Assembly (NCBI RefSeq): GCF_033807715.1
Contig: NC_084591.1
Span: 24,859,090 to 24,923,089 of the forward strand
Direction: 5' to 3'
DNA: 64,000 bases
DNA from: Cololabis saira
Lineage: Eukaryota; Chordata; Actinopteri; Beloniformes; Belonidae
Part shown: piece after piece, positions 11,239 through 21,389 of the stretch
Position numbering within the stretch: the stretch's first letter is position 1
How the letters are laid out: each line of letters opens with the position of its first letter
Notes under the pieces: model-generated
Database searches by the model: none
What the model was told of the DNA's origin: nothing
The model's input: only the letters and a program-made list of their open reading frames with translations
Program-made: the position numbers and the translations under genes

Positions 11239-12286
11239 AGAGAGAGACACAGAATAATAATAGTGATCATACAATTGTGTAATTCGCAATGAGGAAGCTT
11301 TATAAAATAATAATACAATTGAATAGAATTACAGCACTAGAGGAAAGAATGCAATGCAAAGAAAATGTATAGAACATACTAGTATTTTTCCTGAGAACTG
11401 CAAAATTGTGCAGGGCTGATCTGCAAAATATAAGGAATGGGCATTCAGTTATTCACAGGTTATAAAGTATTTTTTTATTTTGTCAGTAAGTATGTTGGAC
11501 TAGCGTATGAGTTTGTAGGGCGCATTATCTCGCTGAAACAGGACAGAGGGGGTGACTTCACTAATAAAACCAAGTTGAACTTAGTGATTTTCAACATCGT
11601 CATATTATATTGTTTAGCCAAAAGTAGATACAGTACATTACCTCTTTGCTATCCATCCTGCAAACGGCCGCTGAAAACAGAAAAGTGGTTTTGAAAGTCT
11701 GTCCCGTTCATTCACTATCAAAACAAATGCACGCGACGGGAGATCAGGATCTTTCCGGCAGTACGCGCTGGTGCTCATGGGAAATGTAGTGTTCTTTCTG
11801 GTAAAGCACTACCGCTTTTGTCCAAAGGAGCCGCCAAACTCAACAAAAGCTGAAAGTTACATTGTGCTGCTTTAAAGGTATTGTGACATCATTTTTAACA
11901 TGCTTTTAACACTATTAAAAGTCTTGGGCAACATCCCTTAAATGTGTCTAAAAGAGTGTAACAAGAAAAACTTCACTCTAGTAATCTTTTCCTGGCTTTT
12001 TATTACAGTGTTTTTTTGCGCTGTGAAAAATGCTTCCTTTCCCCCCTTTCCTGTCAATCATTGCTCCGCTCCTCCTCCAAACCTCCTCCTCCTCCAGCCA
12101 TACGCTCACAGCGGCGTCGGAGCGACAGGCGAAGCATGCACGGAAAAGCAGGAGGGCGAACCACAGCAAACAATCATAAAAATAAAGGCATGCAAGCAGC
12201 ACTGTCCCCTTATCTTAAGTACAGTCAGTGGCCGCGGGTCTTCTTAGCAGTTTTCCTCCGGTGATTAGAACAAAAGAGGCGTGTTA

Positions 12287-12417
12287 AGCCTCATTTATGG
12301 TTCCGCGTTAAATCGACGCAGAGCCTACGCCGTAGGGTTCAGCGTATGGTGCGCGTCGCTGCGTAACCCTACGCCGTAGGGTCTGCGTCGGTGTAACGCG
12401 GAACCATAAATCAGCCT
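12287..12417. mobile_element. 131-bp Harbinger-like MITE
   Basis: TTA occurs on both sides (12284-12286 and 12418-12420), a 3-bp duplication usual for PIF/Harbinger. The ends AGCCTCATTTATGG and (reverse complement) AGGCTGATTTATGG match 12 of 14, and inversion continues through TTCCGCGTTA. The interior has CCTACGCCGTAGGG twice. It lies inside element B and has no coding capacity. Confidence 0.8.
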
Positions 12418-12475
12418 TTATGGTGCGCTGGAGAGGAGAGGAGACAGGGAGCTGGGTGGAGGGGGCGGTGATTTA

Positions 12476-12499
12476 GCGGATCGTTACGTAACGATCCGC
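12476..12499. repeat. 24-bp perfect palindrome
   Basis: GCGGATCGTTAC followed immediately by its reverse complement GTAACGATCCGC, with no spacer. It lies within element B. Confidence 0.97.
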
Positions 12500-12804
12500 C
12501 ACCAAACCACATGCGCCGTTTTTGCATAGTTATGCGGAAAATCCCAGAAAGCACACAATACACTGAATGTTAAAAGTTCGTTGTTTTTTGGGTGTAATTG
12601 ATGTCAAGACACCCAACAAAACACAAAAAATCAAGAAAAATGTGTTTTTCATGTCATAATCCCTTTAAACATTGCCCAGGCTAATAAATCCCTATGGCAG
12701 GTTGATGAAAGCACATGTTATAGTGCTATATTCACTATATTTTTCTTAATCCATGCCCGTACTGAATGTTTAGTATAGTGTCAAGGGCATGTTTACTACT
12801 ACTA

Positions 12805-12960
12805 CTGTCATTTAGCAGACACGTTTATCCAAAGCGACTTAGATCTGAGAGAACACAAGCAAGAAATCACATAAAAGGGTGCAGCATGGATAAGTGCTGG
12901 TCAGACTGCTGAGAGTCATAGGTGCAGCTTCAATAGGATAACAGCAGTAATATAACCTCA
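12805..12960. repeat. SINE-like dispersed teleost repeat fragment
   Basis: gtcatttagcagacacgttt followed by atccaaagcgactta (about 12808-12841) is a block I recognise as common in fish repeats of SINE type. Limits after it are uncertain and no A/B box was found here. Confidence 0.45.
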
Positions 12961-14155
12961 CGCATATGCAAACATATTTATTTGTGCTGTATATAGAGTA
13001 CATTCCCATGAAGGTGTATACAGACACATCCAATTTACATGTAGAGTAATGAATCCTTAACAAAGTTGAAATATAGTTAAAATAATAACTTGTTAATTCC
13101 ACTCTTGCTGACCCAGTATATATATATAGGGTATATATTACTATAAGGTAATGGATAGTTTTTTCTCAAAAACTTTTATAGTCATGTTTTAATTTTAATG
13201 AATACTTATAATTTTTCCTTAAAAATTGACTTTTAAAGAATCACTTCTTGCTTGTATGGGCTTATTTCTCCAGCAGCCAGCACCATAAAAATCCCAGACT
13301 CGATTTCATTCCAGCACCGCCTGACATTTATTGCACATATATCTGGACCAGTTTTTCTTCTCTCTCTGCCCTAAATTATCTGCAAATGTACGGTGTCAGT
13401 GAAAAGTTTGAGCACACCTACTCATTCACAATAACTGGGAGAGGCTCGTCTAAATATTACCCTGCGTGTATGTGTATATATATATATTCATTTCAAGGAG
13501 GGGGACTGTTTTGTAATTACAGATGTTGAGTTAAGCTGTTAATTGCTGACTGACCACTGGCCTCTCGAGGTTTTATTGAATGCCACAGTTATTTTTTTTA
13601 ATAACCTCAAATCTTGGTAAAACGGAGAGCTTTAATAGAGAAGATGGTGGGACATGAAGTATTTTAACCCAGCATCCCTCAATAATGTGTAATCTCATCC
13701 AAGCCCGGAAGGCAGCCAAATGCCAAGCAAAAATGCTCCTTTGAACGTGAACCTCCGTGACTCATGCTCTCACAGTACAAAAATGGCATATGGTTTTATA
13801 TTGTTGGGTCGAATTAGGTCGGCGGCTCACCAGGGTTCTCATTGCGTTTATTGGTATTCTGAATTTTAAAAGCATCAAGCCTTTATTTTGCACCAAGGTT
13901 CAAACTAACAGCGCTTTACTTGACTAAATGAAACCAATTTAAAGGGGAATTTACTTCACATCACTGATGAGTTCACCACGTTTAGTGCTGCCATGCTGCA
14001 TGTTTTCTCTTTTCAAATCTGTCCAGATCATTACTTTTCTTCATGCTGGTAGGCACGCAGGGCTACAGCTCAGCAGCACATTTTGCCAAGTGAATTACTA
14101 AACACATCTGCGTTTTCTCTGTCCTAAATACATTTGCATTGTTTATTGTTTCCAG
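12961..14155. other. cdh13 intron sequence upstream of the first recognised exon
   Basis: No repeat end or other exon identified. The last bases, tttattgtttccag, form the splice acceptor for the exon at 14156. Confidence 0.6.
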
Positions 14156-14389
14156 GCTTCCCACCAGCCTCGGGTACCGGCACGCTGGTCATTCAGCTGG
14201 AGGACTACAATGACAACGCCCCCTACGTGGTCCCGTCCGTGGCCCAAGTGTGCGAGGATGCCCATGATATGAATGTAGCCATAGTTGGGGGGTGGGACAA
14301 GGACCTCCCACCCAATACCGCTCCTTTTAAGATAGAATTGGGAAAACAGCCCGGCCTGGACAAAACATGGAAGGTTACCAGAGTTAACT
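14156..14389 (+). CDS. cdh13: Cadherin-13 (T-cadherin), internal exon
   Basis: A 234-bp exon bounded by a consensus acceptor (gtttccag) and donor (GTGAGT at 14390). It translates as FPPASGTGTLVIQLEDYNDNAPYV..., then VPSVAQVCEDAHDMNVAIVG, WDKDLPPNTAPFKIELGKQP and DKTWKVTRVN. DxNDNAP is the calcium-binding linker between cadherin repeats, and the flow into CEDA...DKDLPPNT...W corresponds to the EC4-EC5 junction of cadherin-13. Cadherin-13 is a cell-surface adhesion protein held by a GPI anchor instead of a transmembrane and catenin-binding tail. The intron phase is 1 at both ends and matches the next exon at 17853. No earlier exon lies in the window, so the upstream intron exceeds 14 kb. Assignment to cdh13 rather than another cadherin rests mainly on the Cys-rich, tail-less C-terminus of the following exon. 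Confidence 0.88.
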
Positions 14390-17300
14390 GTGAGTATTCA
14401 TCTTAAAAGGAGTTCTGTTTGTTCTTGAATGTAACCAAGGGAAACAATGTTCTGTAACAAGAAGTGTTTCACTTGTTAACAAACATCCGGCGTTTCCAAG
14501 AATCAACACATCATTAAACACATCAGGAGGTTTCAGTGCCAGAGTTTATTGGCTCACCAAAAAAGAAAAAAAGAAAAAACTTAATACAACACGCCGGAAA
14601 CTTCTCTGTGTAATTCATTTTCTCGTCCCTGCTGTTATGCTGCTTTCCTCTGATTGCACATTCTGACACTGTTGTCCAGAAAGCACCCTGCGGGAATGTC
14701 TTAAGAAAAACACATGAAGACAATTAAGAGAGGGGTTAGAGAAGGAGAAAAGAAAAGCACCTCTGTCAACTCCACTGCAAAAACATTCAAGGGTCAGTTC
14801 ATCTGAGTATGAGATCGTATGATAAGGATGAAGGGGAAAAAAATGATACAATGAGGGAAACACGGAGATGGATAGACAGACAAGGAGGACATTGAAGCGA
14901 GCTGAAGGCATTGTCTGTGTGTGTTTGAGTGACAGGGCAGAGCTAAACCTGCCCAGAGGTATTATCTGTGACTGACAGCAGGAGAGAAAGGGACAGACAT
15001 TCCTCACTCGCCACTGCAAGAAGAAAAGGGCCAGCGGAGAAGGAGCCCACTCTCTTCAATACTGATGGGCACTAGCCTCATCTCAGCTCACACATGCCTC
15101 AATAGATGTGTGTCAATCCAGTAGAGATACTGGTTATACAACAACAGAGCTGTATATCTCTTTATGAAAAACATGTTCCTTCCATGAATTTGTTTTTGAA
15201 CTCCAAATAAAATGGCATGTCATTAACAGCTACAAACAGAGCAGCATTTAGAGAATGGTGTCCTAAAGCAGCCACTTAGATTGAATATTATCAGTCTACT
15301 GAATCAGTGGTTATTCCTTCAGTAACGATGCATCAGATTGGCCAAACTACCCTTTGAACTTGTTTGTTTTTGGTTCCATTGTCTCATCTCCCGACCAGAA
15401 TATATCTGTAAATGCAATTCATGAAGAAGTTTCACATTGTCTAACAAACTGCCTCACGAGAGTGGGAATCAAGTCTATAAATCGACTCTCTTTGTAACCC
15501 TTTCCCTTGTCGTTGTTGCGGAAAAAGCAGAAAAAACACCCAAACACAAAACAATGTCGGTGGAGGTTGTTTTTGCACAGTCCCCGCAAAAACAAGCAGT
15601 CAGGAGATTTGTAAAAAAGAGGTTACTAAAGCATCTGTGTGAAAATCTAAATTTAACCGAGTACTTTTGATCCCTAAATTTAACCAAATACTGACTAAAA
15701 CTGAAGTATGAAGTGAGACTAAAACTAAAGTTTTTCTCTTGAAACAAAACACAGCAACTAACAAGCCACGGGAGTCGTAGGAGGGGTAGTGATTTACATA
15801 TTACTTCTAAGGTGATAAGCTACACTGTCTGGATTGAAAGTGAAACGGCTTCAATTGATGAGTTGACTATTATATACAAACAGTTAAACAGGGTGGTTTG
15901 GTCTCAGCAGAAGAAACATTAGGACATTTTTTTTTTACACCTTTAGATGTTGCTCTAACATTTTCTGTGAAATTATATTCCTAAATAGGAAAAAATAAAC
16001 ACACACACACACAGGGTTGTCTTGGATACCCTAGAAATAATCTGCTGAACTATAAAAGTTCAGCAGATGTCATGTCGAGGTTAAAATGTGATTACTGGCT
16101 CTAGAGCTCTTAAAAAGAAACATGTTGCCTGTGTTGTGTTTGTGGACAATGGGTGTTGCCCATCTTACAGGACACACAGTGTCGGCCTATAAAATGATTT
16201 GCCTGTATAATTAAAACAATATGTTCTGCATTCCTCCCAAAGGCTACAGGCTACATAAAGCTGATAAATTATGAAATCAAGTGTGACTTTCTAACTAAAA
16301 TTACTGTAGTAATTGTGATAATGCTTCTAGTAAATTATTTATGACAGAAATGAACTAAATGAATTGTGCCATGAATGGCACTGAGATAAGACATGACCTT
16401 TAGAGCCAATTAAGTTCAAAATGAAAATAGATCTTTCTCACCCAAAAGACATAGAAGTTTTGTAATTTCGCTAGACTGTAGCAGCACGCGTCTCCCGACT
16501 GCACAGCATATCAGAATTAGAGGCATGGCTGGTACGCTAAAGGCTCAGGAAAATAGTGGCAAATTTGTAAAAGAACTCTCGTATTCACGTCACCGATGTC
16601 GAATGGACTGACACGCTGAGAGAGCAAAGGGACTGCAGTTAAACATAAAGTAAATTGCTGGAAAGTTTTGAGTCCAGTGGCTATGTATGTATGTGAGTTG
16701 TTGTCAACATCACATTGATCTAATGGCTTTTTGTACAAGTTTTGCAGCAGTGGAAGGTCTCATCAGAGTGCCCACATAGCTGCAGTGAGCCCAGAGGGCA
16801 GAACATAAATCAGTTTGGCAATCACCATCTTTACTGTTCAAAGCTATTCGTCCTACTCTGGCGAGCTTTACCATGATTTAAGCTTGTAAAGTGTATGTTT
16901 CAATTAATATAACAGGTTTTTATTTGGGGGACACAAAAAAGCCAAGTTGGTGGTAATCGGGTGGAGGACTTTTGTCACAAGTTTTATTGCACCTTTTAAA
17001 AATACAAAAAAAAGCACTGCATCATCTTTGATTTTAGGCCATGTACAGTAGGAGAGGATAGTCATGGCCATGGAGGTTAATATACTTGGAACTAATTCCC
17101 ATTTGTAAGTGTTCATATAAAAATATAACATTGGCTTTTTACATCTTTATTGTGTGTTAAAGCAGATTTATGGCACAGTTTGTCCATTTAACAATTGATT
17201 TTAATTTATAGCCCTGGCTGTAATTACTCCAACTTTCAGCCTCATAATATCACTTGCAGTATGTCTGAAAAGATTTGAGTGTTTTCTATCATCAAAACAC

Positions 17301-17852
17301 CAAATTAAGGGATCGTGCTTACAGTTCAGGATTCCAAGAAATATTTTAGAAAATCTGAACCTCATTCTTCAGTCTGATAGTTCACAGACAACTGTGGGTG
17401 CATTTTGCAATTAAATATTTAGTGTTTTTTTTCCGAATTGTTTTGAGCTCACAGTTGCATGATGTAGTTTTTCTAATTGCATTCAACGCTTTAGTTCCTT
17501 CTAGCTCAATGGCGAAAATCCTAGCCAACAGGTAAAATATGCAGCTTTGTATAGTGAAATACATTCAGCATGAAGTAAACTGAAATTCCTTAAGAGACAC
17601 AGCAAAAAACACTGGGGCTAAACTGTGATGCAACAAGAAGTAACAATCTTATGCAACTAAAGTGGTGCCAATTCTTGTCGCATCTGTCAATAGGAAGGAG
17701 TTCTGCCAATGGGAACAAGTATACACACACTCATTCCTGCCTTGAAAAATATGTTTAAATGCAAAATACATAAGCAGTACAGGGAAGATGGGTAATTACA
17801 ATCTGTGCAAGAAATTAAATCTCTTTTTTCCCCCCTTCTTTGTTTCCATCAG
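14390..17852 (+). other. cdh13 intron, 3.46 kb
   Basis: Starts GTGAGT and ends tttgtttccatcag after a pyrimidine tract. Apart from a short AC run near 16000 and an 11-bp hairpin at 16041-16067 I see no repeats or genes inside. Confidence 0.8.
16041..16067. repeat. 11-bp inverted repeat, 5-bp spacer
   Basis: tctgctgaact and agttcagcaga flank ataaa. Perfect arms, short; could form a small hairpin. Confidence 0.8.
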
Positions 17853-18071
17853 CTACACACTCCCAAATCATGCTTCTGCACAGTCTGAAGAAAGCCAACT
17901 ACCAGCTCCCATTGCTCATCACTGACTCAGGGGTGCCCCCTTTGTCTAACAACACAGAGGTCAAAGTTCAGGTGTGCATCTGTAAGAAGAACAGGAGGTT
18001 CTGTAGCTCTGCTAACTCCCATCGCGCCAGCCTGCTACTGCTGCTCGCAACTCTCCTGCTTGTCCTACTCC
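17853..18071 (+). CDS. cdh13: Cadherin-13, exon for the end of EC5 and the GPI-signal tail
   Basis: The exon begins after ccatcag and continues phase 1 from the previous exon: THSQIMLLHSLKKANYQLPL, LITDSGVPPLSNNTEVKVQV, then CICKKNRRFCSSANS and a hydrophobic run ASLLLLLATLLLVLL. ITDSG-PP is the usual cadherin-repeat ending. The short Cys-containing stretch followed by a Leu-rich tail with no cytoplasmic domain is the layout of cadherin-13, whose C-terminus is exchanged for a GPI anchor. Where the coding sequence ends is open: the frame reaches a stop at 18083-18085 (RKYH then TAA), but a strong donor, GTAAGT, begins at 18072, and an in-phase acceptor at 33089 would give Arg-Leu-stop. I favour splicing. 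Confidence 0.88.
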
Positions 18072-18471
18072 GTAAGTACCATTAAACCCAGCTGAGACAG
18101 CAACAAAGGAATCCATCTGCATGTGAATCCTAAGTCACATGAGGACTGTTTGCCAAATTGCATCTAGTCCATCTTTTTAATGAAAAATTGATACAGACTA
18201 AATTGTAAATTATTAATTTTTTGAGATTAATTTATCAAGGAGCAAAATAGCTCACTTTACCCAACTCGGAGGACAGTGAAGGAGTCTTTGGTGAGGGACT
18301 TCACGTGTACAGAGACACGTTCGCCGTGTACACCTGGTTTGAAAATGCCGCTCTTCTCATAGGTAAAACCACAAACACATTTATTCGTGGCAGGTAGAAA
18401 TCATGTACCTGTTCATTAGCACGTAGGCCGGTGAAGTGATATCCATTGAGTTTCCACTCCAGACACATGAC

Positions 18472-18598
18472 GAACAGTTGTGAACAGACAAACGGTTGTG
18501 AACAGACAAACAGTTGTGAACAGACAAACAGTTGTGAACAGACGAACAGTTGTGAACAGACGAACAGTTGTGAACAGACAAACAGTTGTGAACAGACT
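18472..18598. repeat. 18-bp minisatellite, about seven copies
   Basis: The unit gaacagacaaacagttgt is repeated head to tail with one- or two-base variants (cggttgt, gacgaac). Because 18 is a multiple of 3, all frames stay open and give hexapeptide repeats such as SCEQTN on one strand; these are not evidence for a protein. Confidence 0.95.
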
Positions 18599-18739
18599 TT
18601 CAAGCTGCCCATACGTAATGAGATCTCTCAGGACAGCTCCTAATACCAGGTGTGAATAGTGCCAGAGTTTACATCCTCTGCATTCAGACAGTGATTCAAT
18701 ATGCAATACTGCTTCTCAGTGGTTCGTGTGCACTTCTGT

Positions 18740-18770
<31 letters not shown>

Positions 18771-20191
18771 TCTCCCACGATGCCCAGGGCACACCACAGG
18801 AAGTCAAACTAAATATCTCATTTAAGCCAAACAATAGTATGAATTATTCAGTTTCCTCTATGCAAAACACAAACACAGTGGAAGACATCCAATGGCTAGT
18901 TTGATGCAATGAAAATTAATTTGCTACTTTAAGACCCAAGATTGTTTGGTTTTTGTTGGGGTCTTTTTGTTTATTTTATTTTTTGCCATCTGGACATGTT
19001 CTTTGTAGTTTATAGGCAGGCTTGCTATATGCCGTAGGCTTTGTACAGCAGGAAGAATGATGACAGTGTGAAAGGAGACAGGGAGACAATGAAGAATGAG
19101 AAGGGGAAGAGAAAAGATGTGAGATGAAATTGAAAATGAAAGAGAAAAAGATTCACTTCAGGCCTAAAAATGATGTAGTTATAATTATTCCATCTCTGCT
19201 CCGCTAATTTGTGTTTGACTATAAAATTTATCAACCTAAGGTCACCAGGCACATCTCATCCATGGTTTCCTTTCTTTTGCTTTTTTGCTTTCTTAACGGC
19301 AGTCGCATAGTCACATTTTAGCTGCAGTCCTTTGTCTACAGGCAGAATCTTTGACTTTCTCACTTGGTATTTGTGAATCACAGCTTCTAGCTTGAATCAT
19401 TGATCTTTCCTTGGGCATGGGCCAGGCTATCTTTATACACTTATCCCTTCTCCAAACGCACATTTCCACAGAACTGTGCAGCTACAGGAACGTTTGTTGA
19501 AGCTGTGCCTTTTTAAGAAAGCTCTTCTTCTCTAATGATTCAATTCTGAGCATTTCGCTACCTGTAACATCTGTTTAGAAACTCGCAAAATGCAAAGTAT
19601 TAAATAAAGCCGACAACGCAAAGCCTGCAGGGGTATAAGAACGCCGCTCCCCGGCACTGATAGATCGTTAGTAGCAGTTTTACTGCTTCCAACTGAGTGT
19701 GAGATGATGCTACTGTACATTTTGTGGAGTAGCAGCCACCGCTCAGAAAGTTTTATAGCTGGAATACTTAGAGTATCCCAGCGGGGAGAGTCAGTTTTTC
19801 ACACTCTCCTTTTTTAGAAATAGTTTTGTTATCTTCAGTTTCCGTGTCAGCAGCTGCATGTGTCTGTACGACAAAGCATAATAATTGGCTGACATGTCAT
19901 GATGACATTAGGAGTCTGCTTCACACTAAGTCTTCTTCACAGATGTTCATCAACGCTGAATGGCAGGAGCATTCACTTCTCTGTAAAAAAAGCAGCAATC
20001 AACAGTAGCTTATATTAACCAAATAGTGGTTCCACGTCAAAGATTCAAGGGCTCAATCATGGATGCATCCATTCATTCATTAATCCATTCAATTAATTAA
20101 TTCATTCAGGCATTTCAAAGCCAGAACCAAAGAGGGCAGAGTAACCTGAGCAAAAATGGAGGTTGGAGTTCTCCGAAGACTTCGGGGGAAA

Positions 20192-20193
<2 letters not shown>

Positions 20194-20234
<41 letters not shown>

Positions 20235-20254
20235 TGTGTGTGTGTGTGTGTGTG
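20194..20254. repeat. (TG)n microsatellite
   Basis: About 30 TG units with one TC interruption near 20234. Confidence 0.97.
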
Positions 20255-21351
20255 TCTTCTAGAAATCTCTAACACTATTAGAGTTGTGCAACAGCAATTC
20301 TGCCAATTTAGGCACAAGACATCTCCACACTCACATACACACAAACACGTACACACAGACACACACCAGGCACCAGGAGATGTGACTCCTGCTTGAGCTC
20401 ATCACAGAGACCTGCGCTGGGGGACAGATAGAGGGGACTGATCTCTGCAGTGTAAAGTCAGATAGTCTGACAGAGAGGCACTGAGGAGCCTGTTTCAACT
20501 CCCTTATCTACACGCTGAACTCCGACCCTGCAAGAGAGAAATGAGGGGAAGAGAAATGGAAAGAGCCTGAGGGGAAGGATGCAGAAAAAGAAACAGGACA
20601 ATGAAGCTGTAGAGATTAAACTTTTTGGATTTGTGTGTACAGTACTTGACTATTTACAAGCTGTGAATGAACAGCTGTGCTTTTCTCTTCATTTCTCCAT
20701 CTCCCTACGTGTGACTTCACTCGCCCTCCATCGGCATCTGAATCCCCCGAGGGTTTGCTAAAGATAACATTCATGTGCAAATAATAAGCATCGATAATTA
20801 CATTTTCAAAATAAAATAAGGACAATTAATTCACATAACATCAAAGCACTTATCTGGTGTGCATTTTTGATTTGTTTACTGAAAACAGAATGTTTATACT
20901 GGGTAGATCAGTAAAATGTTTACTGTCAATACATTTAATTTACTTTCACCAATAGCTGTCTCTGGGAACTAGGAGTATGATTGCGTTTAGAGAAGACGGT
21001 GCTCTTCACTATACAAATGAAACCAAGTTATCTCTTTTAATCAGACTTTTATTGACGTTCAAGGCAATGACTGACTTTGTTATTGCATTTTTTTTTTTTA
21101 CATTCAATGATTTTTACCGCCTTTTTAGTGAAAACATTACAAATAATACATACCATCATATATTTTCAGTAATGCCGCAGCTAAAATTGAGGTTATGACA
21201 TGACACAGCGTGTGGTTGTCATAACAACACAGCATGACTTTCTTTGACTTTCCTCCAAGTTTTAATGGTGAACAGCAGGTAGAAATGTCACATGTCAAAA
21301 TAATCAATGGTAAAATGTGTTGTTCTAATTACAGATCAAACAAATGCTGGT

Positions 21352-21389
21352 AAACATAAGGGTTTCGACTCAATGAAACCCTTATGTTT
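21352..21389. repeat. 15-bp perfect inverted repeat, 8-bp spacer
   Basis: aaacataagggtttc (21352-21366) and gaaacccttatgttt (21375-21389) flank gactcaat. Confidence 0.93.

Larger units (their letters stand above)
8173..11875. mobile_element. DNA transposon A with TTAA target duplication, split by a LINE
   Basis: TTAA at 8173-8176 is followed by AGCATCACTATGTAACTTT. At the other side the reverse complement of the sequence before TTAA (11872-11875) is AGCAGCACAATGTAACTTT. The 19-bp ends match at all but two bases. TTAA duplications are typical of piggyBac and Kolobok superfamilies; the AG start fits Kolobok better, but that is inference. Left arm about 8177-8385 and right arm about 11240-11871 have no transposase. 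The RTE-type LINE between them is a later insertion. Confidence 0.65.
11872..12668. mobile_element. DNA element B with TTAA target sites, adjoining element A
   Basis: It starts right after the shared TTAA (11872-11875) with AGGTATTGTGACATCA and ends before TTAA (12665-12668); the reverse complement of its right end is AGGGATTATGACATGA. The ends match at about 13 of 16 bases. The interior is non-coding, with CT-rich and GC-rich parts, a nested 131-bp MITE and a 24-bp palindrome. No transposase seen. Superfamily (piggyBac or Kolobok type) inferred from TTAA only. Confidence 0.6.

Noticed and set aside
12016..12264. Pro/Arg-rich frame that could look like a small gene
   Set aside because: Lies inside the TTAA-flanked element B and has no recognisable domain.
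18301..18706. Repetitive open frames on both strands (SCEQTN, FVCSQL)
   Set aside because: Caused by an 18-bp minisatellite; no flanking coding features.
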